Source of the DNA: a bacterium
GTDB lineage: Bacteria; UBP6; UBA1177
Direction: 5' to 3'
Assembly (NCBI GenBank): GCA_022703485.1
Contig: JAKLDO010000027.1
Span: 1-36,602, forward strand
DNA: 36,602 bases
The translations under genes were made by a program, and so were the position numbers. The first letter of the stretch is position 1; every line of letters begins with the position of its first letter. The notes beneath the pieces were generated by a model that worked only from the letters and a program-made list of their open reading frames with translations, was not told the origin of the DNA and made no database searches. Of the stretch, positions 1 to 10,100 are shown in pieces.

Positions 1-200
1 ACAGAGTAATTAATATCTCCACCGACGAAAAGATCACCATCAGAGCGAAAAGCAAAATGAACCTGATCCATTACACTTCCGAGATCAAAAGGTGCCGATA
101 CTCCGGCAGAAATCCTCTCTTTTTTATCTCCACCGCACGAATTCACAATAAGCGAAATTATTATTAAAAATGTCATCTTCACTACTTTACTCATTATCAT
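1..200 (-). CDS. Lipoprotein of unknown function, N-terminal part only
   Basis: The first 66 or so residues of a protein that runs off the left edge of the window. The frame is open throughout. It begins with a short basic n-region, a hydrophobic stretch and the lipobox-like V-N-S-C, with Cys at about residue 22, followed by GGDKKE, so it should be exported and lipid-modified. Several in-frame ATGs are clustered between 176 and 209 and none has a clear Shine-Dalgarno sequence; I took the one at 200, but 209 or 194 are also possible. It starts within about 20 bases of the end of the upstream repeat protein on the same strand, so the two are probably co-transcribed. What remains is too short to assign a family. 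Confidence 0.7.
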   Translation of the reverse strand, partial: MIMSKVVKMTFLIIISLIVNSCGGDKKERISAGVSAPFDLGSVMDQVHFAFRSDGDLFVGGDINYS

Positions 201-217
201 CAGCATCATTCTATTTG

Positions 218-2806
218 TTAATAAACCACGGCACAGGAGCATCCATTGCTTTGCTTTTCTGAAATTACACTATCATTATCCATTCCCAGATCTTCGTCAA
301 TTTCTATTGCGTCATCAGGTTCTCTTTCATTATCTTCTGAATCTGTCATATAAACATCTTGATCATCAATAGTGTCAACATCTTTATCTTCATCAATTTC
401 CGGTATTTCGTTTTCTTCGTCAGGTTCTGCATTATCCCAGTCAGAAAAAGCATTTAAATCGGGATCGGCAAACCTTGCTGCAATACGGTAAGCATTATAA
501 TTCTTTCGGTTATCGAAATGCTGGTAGACTATAAGTGACTTTCCATCACCGGATGATGCAACAGCCGGAGAGATTTCCAGCTGTTCATCAGATGAAATTA
601 TTACATCATCTTCACGCAGCATTATCCCTTCTTCAGACATGAATGAACCGAAAATATCAAGACTGTAGTCACCTCTTTCATTCCGACCCTGCCAGACAGC
701 AAAATAATTTTTTCCGTCAAATACAATTTCTCTTGACTCAGGAATATTATTTGTTGCAGTACTGATCGTCAACACAATGTCTTTCACTTCACCTTCTTGA
801 GTAATCCTTGATATTCCAAGATCATAATCATTTTCCCATGAAGTATCACTCCACACTATAATATAATCTGTCCCGTCATATATCACAGAAGAAGGATATA
901 GCTGAATTGATCCTGCAATCTTGATTTCATCGGAACTGATTCTGGTAAAATCTTTAGAAAATAGCGCGGCTGTTATCCCTGAACCTTTTTTCCACACAAT
1001 TAAACAGTTCGATTTTCCGCAGGCTATTCCTGAAACATATGCATCTTCAATCTCAAATTCAGAAGTCAGCTGCACTTTACCGTCTTTTAATACATTCGCC
1101 CCTTTTATAAGTGGATCACAATAATAGACATAATTACCATGCGGATAGACCGTACATCCACAAACATTGGTGATCCAGACAACCATAAAACTGGATCCGT
1201 TAAAAACAACTTCAGGACTCTGGTCATCAAAACCAATCGTCAACGGAGCAATATTAAAAGCAGTTTTATCAAGCAACTCTCCTTCTTTACTGACTCTGGC
1301 ACCCTTTAGAGTTGATTCATATTTTTCCAATATACCTGTTGACTGGTCAGGATAACCTGCCCATACAACAAGATAATTTGTACCGTCAAAAGCGACAGAT
1401 GGTTTTTTTCCCAAGATTGCACTTTCTCCGACAAGGATTCCATCTCCATCAAGAAGCAAGCCATTATTAGTGATTCTTGAACCGTAAACAGCATTATCGC
1501 CATCTCTGCTCTCAATCCAGACCGCAAAATAATTTTTCCCGTCAAATACTATATCAGGGCTGAACTGTCCATACATTCCTGAACTGATTGGTATTTCTGA
1601 TATTCCGGAAAGAATATTCTGCGACGGACTTGTTGGGATTAAGTCACCGTCACGGGAGATCCGTATACCGTAAATGTCGCTTCCGCTTTCCCATGCGGCA
1701 AGATAATTTTTACCGTCAAAAGATATCACCGGAGTATTCTGCTCAGTTATTTTATCACTTATCGGGATACCTTCTTTATCAATTACAGCACCATCTCCTG
1801 CCACACGGGCACCATAAATATCATGACTGCTCGTATTACGGTAATCCGACCAGATAACAAAATAATCAGTACCATTGAAAACAATTTCAGGGCTGCTCTG
1901 CACATCCGGTGCTGAGCTAATAGCTATATCGTTACTATCCAGTACTTTTCCTGATGTTGAAATTCTGGTTCCGTAAATATCAATATTCGAATTACGGACA
2001 TCTTCCCATACAACAAAATAAACAGATCCATCGAAAAGAATATCCGGACCGGAATAATTTCTCACCACATATTTGCTTATATTTATATTATCATTAAATA
2101 CCTGTCTGTTTTTTCCTATCCGTGTTCCATTTAGAACATTGCCTGAAGATGTTTTTTCAATCCAAACTGCAAAATAATTTTCACCATCAAAAGCAACTAC
2201 AGGCTTTTGAATTTGATCACTCTGAGGCACCGCTCTTATTGTAAAAACATTGGTGAAAGGTTCTCCGGTCTTTCTTACTTTAACAGCACTAATCATGTCT
2301 TTGTTGTTCCAGACAACAAGATAATCCGTACCGTCAAAAACAACAGCCGGATCAACTTTTGCTTCCCAGTTTGCCTGTTTTTCACTTATATCTATTTCGT
2401 ATTCATCCAGAACTTCTCCGTTTTTTGATATTCTTCTGCCGTTTATATAGGAATCCCAGCTAGACCATACAACTAAATAATTTTCTCCATCGAAGGCTAC
2501 AGCTGGATTTGCAGACTCCGCATAATCAGACAATCTGATCCCGGCTTTGTCAATCACTTCTCCTTTTCCATTAACTCTGGCACAGTAGATATGATATGAT
2601 GTCTCACCATAAATCTCATCCCTCATATCTTCCCAGACAACCAGATAATTCTCCCCATCAAAAGCAATCGCCGGATTTCTCTGATCTCCTGAAGCAGTGC
2701 CAAAAACAGGAACGGATATACTGAATTCTGGACTGATTCCGGGATAATTTTCGCAATAAATGGATGAAACGAACAAAATGATACAAATTAAAGTAACTCT
2801 TTTCAT
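218..2806 (-). CDS. Secreted protein with 14 propeller-like FDG..Y.VVW repeats and a Cys-containing C-tail
   Basis: An exported 862-residue protein of unknown function. Residues 1-19 form a type I signal peptide; the nearby Cys is preceded by Tyr, so it is not a lipobox. About 14 repeats of 45-65 residues follow, each with a core like P-x-[IV]-x-FDG-x-x-Y-x-[AV]-VW and often a later D-I-Y-G-x-R-[IV] strand. Such four-strand units are typical of beta-propellers, and 14 would fit two seven-bladed propellers (inference). Two repeats (near GKSNCLIVW and the last, SLIVYQ) are degenerate. Residues from about 800 to 850 are an Asp/Glu-rich linker, and the protein ends in G-C-S-C plus four residues (bases 221-244). 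A Shine-Dalgarno AGGA lies just before the ATG. It follows rsmE by 69 bases, and a weak promoter may lie in that gap. A role in surface adhesion or binding is only a guess. Confidence 0.85.
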   Translation of the reverse strand: MKRVTLICIILFVSSIYCENYPGISPEFSISVPVFGTASGDQRNPAIAFDGENYLVVWEDMRDEIYGETSYHIYCARVNGKGEVIDKAGIRLSDYAESANPAVAFDGENYLVVWSSWDSYINGRRISKNGEVLDEYEIDISEKQANWEAKVDPAVVFDGTDYLVVWNNKDMISAVKVRKTGEPFTNVFTIRAVPQSDQIQKPVVAFDGENYFAVWIEKTSSGNVLNGTRIGKNRQVFNDNINISKYVVRNYSGPDILFDGSVYFVVWEDVRNSNIDIYGTRISTSGKVLDSNDIAISSAPDVQSSPEIVFNGTDYFVIWSDYRNTSSHDIYGARVAGDGAVIDKEGIPISDKITEQNTPVISFDGKNYLAAWESGSDIYGIRISRDGDLIPTSPSQNILSGISEIPISSGMYGQFSPDIVFDGKNYFAVWIESRDGDNAVYGSRITNNGLLLDGDGILVGESAILGKKPSVAFDGTNYLVVWAGYPDQSTGILEKYESTLKGARVSKEGELLDKTAFNIAPLTIGFDDQSPEVVFNGSSFMVVWITNVCGCTVYPHGNYVYYCDPLIKGANVLKDGKVQLTSEFEIEDAYVSGIACGKSNCLIVWKKGSGITAALFSKDFTRISSDEIKIAGSIQLYPSSVIYDGTDYIIVWSDTSWENDYDLGISRITQEGEVKDIVLTISTATNNIPESREIVFDGKNYFAVWQGRNERGDYSLDIFGSFMSEEGIMLREDDVIISSDEQLEISPAVASSGDGKSLIVYQHFDNRKNYNAYRIAARFADPDLNAFSDWDNAEPDEENEIPEIDEDKDVDTIDDQDVYMTDSEDNEREPDDAIEIDEDLGMDNDSVISEKQSNGCSCAVVY

Positions 2807-2875
2807 TTAAAATCCTGAAAACTGTTTTACGGAAAATATGACATAAAAAATCAGTTACAAGTTGCTAATATTCTT

Positions 2876-3571
2876 TTAATTGCTCAGATTTTTTATGAAC
2901 GCAGTAAGTACTGTCACAGCGTTCTCCATCCTGAGGATCGGGGTTTTCAGGGAAAAAATGCGGAAGTTCCTTGAATTAAAGAAATCTATTTCATTCTTTG
3001 TGAAACCGCCCTCAGGCCCTATCCAGAGTATTTTGGAGGTATTAGTTCCGATCCTGTAATTCATAAGATTTTCGGAAGAATACGGATGAATGACAATGTG
3101 GTCGCCTTCGAGGTTGGCGATCTCTTCGGTAATGGCTATGTTTATCTCGGGCAGATGCCCTCTTCTTGCCTGAGAGGCCGCGGATACGACGATCGTCGAC
3201 AGCCGTTTCATTTTCTTTTCAATATAGGAAACCGAGTTGTTGGACAGCTCCGACCTGAAAAGATAGAACTCATCCGCACCCGCTTCCACACCGTTCCTGA
3301 TGGATTCCTCAACAGCAGTTATATCACCGATAGCGATCGCGACTATTATCTTAGAACTTGAAGTGAGAGGATTTTCTTTTCTAATTATCAGGAATTTCGG
3401 TTCCCTGCCGTGCATTTCAAGCTTTGTCTCATAGACCACACCGAGTGTCGAAAAATGCACTGAAGCACCAGCTTTAAGTCTTCTCACCTTCAGGAGATAC
3501 CTTGCTTCATCCTCAGAAACAGTTATATAACCGTCATTGATCGTGAGCGATTCTTTTACAAGGTATATCAT
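2876..3571 (-). CDS. rsmE: 16S rRNA (uracil-1498-N3)-methyltransferase RsmE
   Basis: RsmE methylates N3 of U1498 in 16S rRNA of the assembled 30S subunit, using S-adenosylmethionine. The 231-residue length is normal. The SPOUT-fold C-terminal half carries the family signature GPEGGF (residues 185-190), the following T-K-N-E and the knot motif L-R-M-E-N-A (213-218), close to the usual LRxETA. The N-terminal part (about 1-70) matches the PUA-like RNA-binding region. The start codon overlaps the stop of the PilZ gene by four bases (ATGA), indicating translational coupling in the ftsY-PilZ-rsmE operon. The Q-A-R-R stretch (134-137) corresponds to the conserved Gln/Arg segment of the family. The assignment is firm; activity is inferred from the family. 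Confidence 0.95.
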   Translation of the reverse strand: MIYLVKESLTINDGYITVSEDEARYLLKVRRLKAGASVHFSTLGVVYETKLEMHGREPKFLIIRKENPLTSSSKIIVAIAIGDITAVEESIRNGVEAGADEFYLFRSELSNNSVSYIEKKMKRLSTIVVSAASQARRGHLPEINIAITEEIANLEGDHIVIHPYSSENLMNYRIGTNTSKILWIGPEGGFTKNEIDFFNSRNFRIFSLKTPILRMENAVTVLTAFIKNLSN

Positions 3572-4311
3572 GCTTTTTTTATGATGAATTTCATGAGCTC
3601 TTTTTTCTGTCTCTCATCCTCGAAAAGGAATTCGATACCGACAGAGACATTTTTCTTTTTATCAACTTTATCCGGAATGTTCCTGAGTATTACACCTTTG
3701 AGAAGGAACTGCTTTCCGAACTCTGATTCACTGAAAATTATGAGTATCTCCTCACCGACAGGAAGCACCTCATCAGTCGCAATGCACATTCCGAGCAGGC
3801 TTATGTCAAGTGTCTTGAACTTCTTTGTCATGTTCCTGATGAATATCTCGACAGGGATCGTGACAGAAATTCTCGGCTGCGCCCTCTTTTCACTGAAATC
3901 GTTCTTCTTGAAATCTATCTTGTACTTTTCAGCTATGTCAGACCTGACCTTGATGTAGTTTCCTCCGGCCATGTCCTCATCAATGTTGCTCAGCTCATCA
4001 GACATCTCTTTGAAATGATGCTTAAGAAGCTCCATTGAAACTTCATCGAACTCTATTCCTATACCGGCAGGAATATGTCTGCCCGGAACATTGATATCCT
4101 TCATCCTTTTCCATTTAACAATTCCTGAAAGATCAAGAGTGCTCTGAGCATCCTGAACTGTCAGAACAAGCTCTACAGCATCACCCGTCGATATTTCAGC
4201 CGCACTGCCCACCATCTTCAACGGCACGGAAACTTCATTGTTTTTTGTGTTACTGATGAAAGTCTCTCTGAAATTTTCAAGGGTTTTAACATTGATAGCG
4301 ATCTTTGTCAT
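3568..4311 (-). CDS. Two-domain PilZ protein, predicted c-di-GMP receptor
   Basis: PilZ domains bind the second messenger cyclic di-GMP and act as effectors on motility, exopolysaccharide or surface traits. The C-terminal domain (about 140-247) has both hallmark motifs: RxxxR as R-A-Q-P-R at residues 143-147 and [DN]-x-S-x-x-G as D-I-S-L-L-G at 169-174, so ligand binding is expected. The N-terminal half (about 25-105) looks like a second PilZ-type barrel (SGIVKWKR followed by GIGIEFDE), but I do not see an RxxxR motif before it, so it may not bind ligand. No signal peptide or membrane segment is visible. It overlaps ftsY upstream and rsmE downstream by four bases each, so it is produced with core translation and targeting genes. 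Its partner is unknown. Confidence 0.88.
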   Translation of the reverse strand: MTKIAINVKTLENFRETFISNTKNNEVSVPLKMVGSAAEISTGDAVELVLTVQDAQSTLDLSGIVKWKRMKDINVPGRHIPAGIGIEFDEVSMELLKHHFKEMSDELSNIDEDMAGGNYIKVRSDIAEKYKIDFKKNDFSEKRAQPRISVTIPVEIFIRNMTKKFKTLDISLLGMCIATDEVLPVGEEILIIFSESEFGKQFLLKGVILRNIPDKVDKKKNVSVGIEFLFEDERQKKELMKFIIKKA

Positions 4312-5519
4312 GAAAAAAGCGCCTCCACGAAATCATCAGGATCGAAAGGTCTGAGATCATCAGCAGATTCACCTGTTCCGATAAAATATACCGGCAGTTT
4401 AAGCTCTTTAGCTATTCCGATGATCACTCCCCCTTTAGCCGTTCCGTCAAGTTTTGTCACGATCATGCCTGTTATGTCAACAGATTCACCGAACTGTTTT
4501 GCCTGTGACAGAGCGTTCTGCCCGTTGTTCGCATCAACAACGAGGATCGTTTCGTCAGGAGCGTTATCTCTCGCCTTTGCTATCACTCTTTTCACCTTGC
4601 TGAGCTCTTCCATAAGGTTGACCCTGTTCTGAAGCCTTCCGGCCGTATCAACTATGACCATATCAGCATTCCTGCCGGCTGCACTTGAAACAGCGTTATA
4701 AGCTACCGATGCAGGGTCCGCACCGTCCCTGTCACTGATCACAGTGCATCCTGTCCTTTCACCCCAGATCTTCAGCTGCTCTACAGCCGCCGCTCTGAAT
4801 GTATCGGCCGCGGCAAGAACGCATACCCTGCCCTGAGAAGTGAACTTCGAGGCCAGCTTGCCAATTGTTGTCGTCTTTCCGGCACCGTTCACTCCGACCA
4901 TCAAGTAAATTACAGGTCTTACTTCTCTATCAGGAATACCGTGATGGACTTCACGGAGGACTGTCCTGATCTTCTCTTTTATAAAAAGTTTGACATCGTC
5001 ACCGCTTTTAAAGGAACCTTTTGCGGCCCTCACCTCGGACATCAGCCATTCAACGGTGGTAACACCGAGATCAGCCGTATAAAGGATCTCTTCTAGTTCA
5101 TCTATGAGCGCATCATCGACTACAGAGTTCCTGAAAAGTCCCATAAGTCTTGAAATAAAACCCACCTTTGTCTTTTCAAGCGTTTTTGCCATTGTAAAAG
5201 GGGTCTCAGATATGACAACAGGTTCAACTGTAGACTGTATCACAGGTTCTTCAGCAGGTTGTTCGACACCGGGAGCTACGGGTTCAAGTTCCAGCTGGAT
5301 ATCATTCCTGTCAGATCCTTTTGTCAGATCTATCGTCAGTCTTCCTGCGAAAGAAACTTCAGGCTCAGGCTTTTTATCGTTCTCAGTAACAGGTTTTTTT
5401 TCCTCTTTATCAGGAAATATAATTACGATCAGTAATATTATGAAAAGAAATACCGGGATAATATAAAAAAAGAGCTCTCCGTTGTTGAAACTATTCTGAA
5501 ACCAGGCGATCGCGTTCAT
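4308..5519 (-). CDS. ftsY: Signal recognition particle receptor FtsY
   Basis: FtsY is the membrane-associated GTPase that receives SRP-ribosome complexes and passes nascent membrane proteins to the Sec translocon. This 403-residue form has an N-terminal membrane anchor (about residues 17-36), then an acidic, proline-rich linker (37-110), then the NG domain. GTPase motifs are G1 GVNGAGKT (209-216), the DTFRAAA segment (239-245), DTAGR (291-295), TKLDGTAKGG (355-364) and the closing GTGE-DDL-PF region (381-392). The explicit transmembrane helix resembles FtsY forms of some non-enteric bacteria; E. coli FtsY uses an amphipathic region instead. AGAGGA precedes the ATG. The gene lies 54 bases after ahcY and is translationally coupled to the PilZ gene. 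Confidence 0.97.
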   Translation of the reverse strand: MNAIAWFQNSFNNGELFFYIIPVFLFIILLIVIIFPDKEEKKPVTENDKKPEPEVSFAGRLTIDLTKGSDRNDIQLELEPVAPGVEQPAEEPVIQSTVEPVVISETPFTMAKTLEKTKVGFISRLMGLFRNSVVDDALIDELEEILYTADLGVTTVEWLMSEVRAAKGSFKSGDDVKLFIKEKIRTVLREVHHGIPDREVRPVIYLMVGVNGAGKTTTIGKLASKFTSQGRVCVLAAADTFRAAAVEQLKIWGERTGCTVISDRDGADPASVAYNAVSSAAGRNADMVIVDTAGRLQNRVNLMEELSKVKRVIAKARDNAPDETILVVDANNGQNALSQAKQFGESVDITGMIVTKLDGTAKGGVIIGIAKELKLPVYFIGTGESADDLRPFDPDDFVEALFS

Positions 5520-5573
5520 GGATGTCCTCTAAATATTGCAATAAAATTACGCTGTTTCTACTAAAAAGTCAAA

Positions 5574-6971
5574 TTAATATCTATAGTGGTCGGGCTTGTA
5601 CGGTCCGTTTTCGGGGACACCGATGTAACCTGCCTGCTTTTCAGAAAGACGGGTAAGTGATACACCGAGTTTTTCGAGATGGAGCCTTGCTACCTCCTCA
5701 TCAAGATGTTTCGGAAGACGGTATACTCCGAGCTCATACCTGTTCTTCCAGAGATCAAGCTGAGCAAGAACCTGATTTGTGAATGAATTGCTCATTACGA
5801 AGCTGGGATGACCTGTCGCATTGCCCAGATTGACAAGCCTTCCTTCGCTTAGAAGTATTATCGAATGCCCGTCAGGGAACTGGATCCTGTCAACCTGAGG
5901 CTTTATGTTTATTTTTTTAATGCCGGGAAGAGCCATCAGAGCATCTACCTGTATCTCGTTATCGAAATGGCCTATGTTGCATACTATGGCCATATTCTTC
6001 ATCTTTTTCATATGATCGACTGTTATTACATCACAGTTGCCGGTAGCTGTTACAAATATATCACCTTCAGAAATGACCTCTTCGACGGTCCTTACTTCGA
6101 AACCTTCCATGCAGGCCTGAAGAGCGCATATCGGGTCTATTTCGGTAACAACGACCCTTGCACCGAAACCTGACATCGACCTTGCACACCCTTTTCCGAC
6201 ATCTCCGTAACCGCAGACGACGACCATTTTTCCGGCTACCATTATGTCTGTTCCCCTTTTAAGGCCGTCAGCAAGCGATTCGCGGCATCCGTAAAGGTTA
6301 TCGAACTTGGATTTTGTTACAGAATCGTTGACATTTATGGCAGGGAAAAGAAGCTCCCCTTTCTCAAGCATCTGGTACAGCCTGTGGACACCGGTTGTGG
6401 TCTCTTCGCTCACACCTTTGATATCTTTGACCATTCTATGCCATTTTGTACTGTCTTTAACATATTCTTTTTTAATGAGATCAATTATTATCCCCATTTC
6501 CCTGTTGTCTGTTCCGCCGTCAAATATTGACTGGTCGTTCTCATACTGGAATCCCTTGTGAATAAGAAGGGTTGCGTCTCCTCCGTCGTCCACGATCAGA
6601 TCGGGTCCGAGCCCGCCGGGAAATGACAGAGCTTTCAGGGTGCAGTCCCAGTACTCTTCAAGTGTTTCACCTTTCCATGCAAAAACCGGAACACCCATAT
6701 CTGCAATAGCGGCCGCGGCATGGTCCTGCGTGGAGAAAATATTACAGCTCGCCCACCTTACATCAGCTCCTAGAGCAGCAAGGGTCTTTATAAGCACCGC
6801 TGTCTGAACCGTCATATGCAGACTTCCGGTAACTCTTGCACCTTTCAGCGGTTTTTCCGCACTGTATCTTTTAACGAGAGACATCAGTCCCGGCATTTCT
6901 ATCTCTGCAAGCTCTATTTCTTTATGACCGAACCCTGCCAGAGAAATGTCTTTGACCATGAAATCTTTCAT
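5574..6971 (-). CDS. ahcY: Adenosylhomocysteinase (S-adenosylhomocysteine hydrolase)
   Basis: Converts S-adenosylhomocysteine to adenosine and homocysteine, relieving product inhibition of methyltransferases and feeding the methyl cycle. It is cytosolic and uses tightly bound NAD. The protein shows [12 protein letters not shown] near the N-terminus, [15 protein letters not shown], the substrate-domain [14 protein letters not shown] segment, the Rossmann motif CGYGDVGKG and the C-terminal K-P-D-H-Y-R-Y, all classic for the family. The frame is open upstream to 7034, but that extension encodes a spurious hydrophobic leader. I chose the ATG at 6971 because GAGG precedes it at proper distance and it begins with MKDFMVKD, giving 465 residues. 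The family is unmistakable. A promoter is visible upstream. Two SAM-dependent methyltransferase genes (rsmE and the rlmB-like gene) lie in the window, but no functional link is implied. Confidence 0.97.
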   Translation of the reverse strand: MKDFMVKDISLAGFGHKEIELAEIEMPGLMSLVKRYSAEKPLKGARVTGSLHMTVQTAVLIKTLAALGADVRWASCNIFSTQDHAAAAIADMGVPVFAWKGETLEEYWDCTLKALSFPGGLGPDLIVDDGGDATLLIHKGFQYENDQSIFDGGTDNREMGIIIDLIKKEYVKDSTKWHRMVKDIKGVSEETTTGVHRLYQMLEKGELLFPAINVNDSVTKSKFDNLYGCRESLADGLKRGTDIMVAGKMVVVCGYGDVGKGCARSMSGFGARVVVTEIDPICALQACMEGFEVRTVEEVISEGDIFVTATGNCDVITVDHMKKMKNMAIVCNIGHFDNEIQVDALMALPGIKKINIKPQVDRIQFPDGHSIILLSEGRLVNLGNATGHPSFVMSNSFTNQVLAQLDLWKNRYELGVYRLPKHLDEEVARLHLEKLGVSLTRLSEKQAGYIGVPENGPYKPDHYRY

Positions 6972-7022
6972 AACAACCTCGCAATTTATTAAAAAAACTA
7001 AAAAAACTAAAAACGGCCCTGA

Positions 7023-7051
7023 GTAATACCACAATACTTCATGGTAGTCAA
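7023..7051 (-). promoter_or_regulatory. Candidate sigma70-type promoter for ahcY
   Basis: On the minus strand TTGACT (7046-7051) is followed, after exactly 17 bases, by TATTAC (7023-7028). It reads toward ahcY and stands back-to-back with the promoter of the large lipoprotein gene. The leader between it and the ahcY start is T-rich, with a repeated AGTTTTTTT motif. I see no SAM or SAH riboswitch-like structure in the leader. Confidence 0.5.
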
Positions 7052-7082
7052 TTAGCTGTAATGATATGTCACATTTTTACAC

Positions 7083-7111
7083 TTGACATTTCAAAGAGGC
7101 GAATTTAGAAT
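7083..7111 (+). promoter_or_regulatory. Candidate sigma70-type promoter for the large repeat lipoprotein
   Basis: A consensus -35 box TTGACA (7083-7088) and a -10 box TAGAAT (7106-7111) are separated by 17 bases. They lie 48 bases before the chosen start codon at 7160, and no other gene lies between. Confidence 0.65.
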
Positions 7112-7159
7112 GTCGCGAAACTTTTAATGTTTTACTTAAATAAATTTAAGAGGGTTGCT

Positions 7160-10100
7160 ATGAACACAAAGTTTATTGTACTTATTGCGGTACTTTTTTT
7201 CATCATCTCATGTGATGACGGAAAAAAATCAAAAACAGACGACATCGTGGATGTGACGGACAACGAGGTCACAGATGACCTTCCCGATGACACAATACCT
7301 GATGATTCCATAACACCTGACAAAGATACTGAAAAGACCGATGATGTTAAAACAGACAATGAACCTGACACAGATGAGATCATCCCGGATGACAAGACAG
7401 ATGAAACTGCCGATGAAGACACAGTAGTTACCGATGAGGACATTATAGACCTCTGCCCGGATAACATTGAAAAGACAGAGCCCGGCATCTGCGGATGTGA
7501 TGTTCTTGATATTGATACAGATGGTGACGGTCTCATGGACTGCGTTGACAACTGTACTGATGTAAAAAATGTCGATCAGCTCGATTCCGATAACGATAAA
7601 AAAGGCGACGCATGCGACAACTGCCCTTTCCATGCGAACAGGAAACAGACAGATTCAGATGGTGACGGAATCGGCGATGTCTGTGAAAACGATGTGCTTC
7701 TTGTCGATACTGATAAAGACGGAATAAGAGATGTGGCTGACAACTGCCCGACGATCCCGAACAACGATCAGGCCGATGATGACAAAGACGGAGTCGGTGA
7801 TGTCTGCGACAACTGCGTATATGACGCAAATAATGATCAGCTCGATTCAGATTTCAACGGGACAGGCGATGTTTGTGAACCCGTAGATAGTGACGGTGAC
7901 GGCATTCTCGATAAATCAGATAATTGTGACTATATCTCAAACGCAGGACAGGAAGATGCAGACAAGGATTCCATAGGTGACTTGTGCGACAACTGTCCTT
8001 CCGTGGCAAATGCCGATCAGGCTGATTATGACGGCAACGGCACAGGAAACGCCTGTGAACCCAATGACGCGGACGGAGACGGCATTGCCGACGCTACAGA
8101 TAATTGCGTCAATATAAGCAACCCCGGACAGGTAGACAGTGACGGTGACGGAATAGGAAATGTGTGCGATAACTGCCCCGGTGTGGCAAATGCCGATCAG
8201 GAGGATAGCGACGGAAACGGAACCGGAGACATTTGTGAAAATGTAGATACAGACAGCGACGGAATAATAGACAGCTCTGACAACTGCCCGACAATTGCAA
8301 ACAGCGACCAGACCGACTCTGACGGTGACCTTCTCGGCAATGCATGTGACAACTGTCCTCTCTTTGCAAACTTCGACCAGCTTGATACAGACGGTAACGG
8401 AACAGGCGATGTATGCCAGAACAGTCCTCTCAACACAGATTCAGACGGTGACGGCATAGTCGATGCGACAGACAACTGCCCCGACGATGCTAACAACAAC
8501 CAGCTTGATACCGATAAGGACGGCATCGGTGACGTGTGCGACAACTGCCCCACGATCGCAAATTACGATCAGGCGGATGCTGATACCGGAACTCCTGAAG
8601 GCGATGCATGTGAACAGGGTGTTCTTGATAAAGACGGCGACGGAGTTAACAACAATACAGACAACTGCCCTGACATATCCAATCCCGGACAGGCTGATGA
8701 AGACGGTGACGGCATAGGCGATGCATGTGACAACTGCATACCGATAGCGAATTCCGATCAGGCTGATTCAAATTCAAACGGTCTTGGCGATGTATGTGAA
8801 TCGGCAGATCCTGACGGTGACGGACTGTTCAACTGGGAGGATAACTGCGATTTCGATTTTAATACCGATCAGGCTGATGTCGATCTTGACGGTGTCGGAG
8901 ACGAATGCGACAACTGTAATCTTCTTCCGAACGCCGATCAGACCGACTCGAACGGTGACGGCATAGGTGATGCATGTGTGGAAGCCGACAAGGATGGTGA
9001 CGGCCTCTATAACTGGAACGATAACTGCCCTGAAGTTTCCAACCCGGGACAGACAGATACAGACAAGGACGGCTGGGGCGATGCATGTGATAACTGCATA
9101 CTCATTCCCAACGCTGACCAGAATCCGACTACTTGTGCCGCGGCAGATCAGGATGTCGACGGACTTTACGACTGGGAGGACAACTGTCCTGCCGTTAACA
9201 ATCCGGGACAGGAAGATGAAGACCTTGACGGTGTGGGCAATGTATGTGACAACTGCCCGCTCGTTCCAAATGCTGACCAGAACCCGATGACCTGTGCAAA
9301 TGCCGATACAGACGGTGACGGAATATACGACTGGGAGGATAACTGCGTTACGGTCTCAAATTCCGGACAGCAGGATGGTGACGGTGACGGTGTAGGAAAT
9401 GCATGTGACAACTGTCCGACTGTTGCAAATGCAGGTCAGGAGCCTTCCGCATGTTCAGACACAGACGGTGACGGGGTTTTTGACTCTGTCGATAACTGCC
9501 CGTCCATTTCCAATAATACCCAGAACGATTTTGACGGTGACGGCAGAGGCGATGCATGTGATAACTGTTCGCTTGCCGCCAACTATGACCAGAAAGATAC
9601 AGATGCTGACGGAACCGGTGATGCCTGTGAGGTTGAACCTTACGACAATGATACAGACGGTGACGGTGTACTCAATCCTTATGACAACTGTCCGACTGTA
9701 GCAAATACGAATCAGGCTGATTCAGACGGTGACGGCAGAGGAAATCTATGCGACAACTGCCCGAATGTCGCCAACAACAATCAGGTCGATACAAATCCCG
9801 CAAATGGTATCGGCGATGCCTGTGAAGCTATAACAGTTCCCGCACCATGCGAAACAGCTGACATTTCAGGAACCAGAATAAAACCCAATGTTTATTTCAT
9901 TCTTGACAATTCAGGATCAATGGAAGCCGGAAGTGTGCTTGAGTGGTGCTGCTGTGAAGAAGATTCATGGGGTAACTGTGAATCTGAAGGATATTGCTGT
10001 CTGGGCGGGCCTACAAGGTGGAATGCCCTGATCTCGGCCCTTAACTCAAAAGCGACCCAGATGTCCACAGATTTCAATGTCGGTGCCGCATACTTCCCCG

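Noticed and set aside
6972..7034. N-terminal hydrophobic extension of ahcY
   Set aside because: The extra 21 codons cover promoter and leader sequence, the enzyme is cytosolic, and GAGG marks the internal ATG at 6971.
6972..7045. SAM or SAH riboswitch ahead of ahcY
   Set aside because: The leader is T-rich and I could not find the paired elements or conserved cores of known classes.
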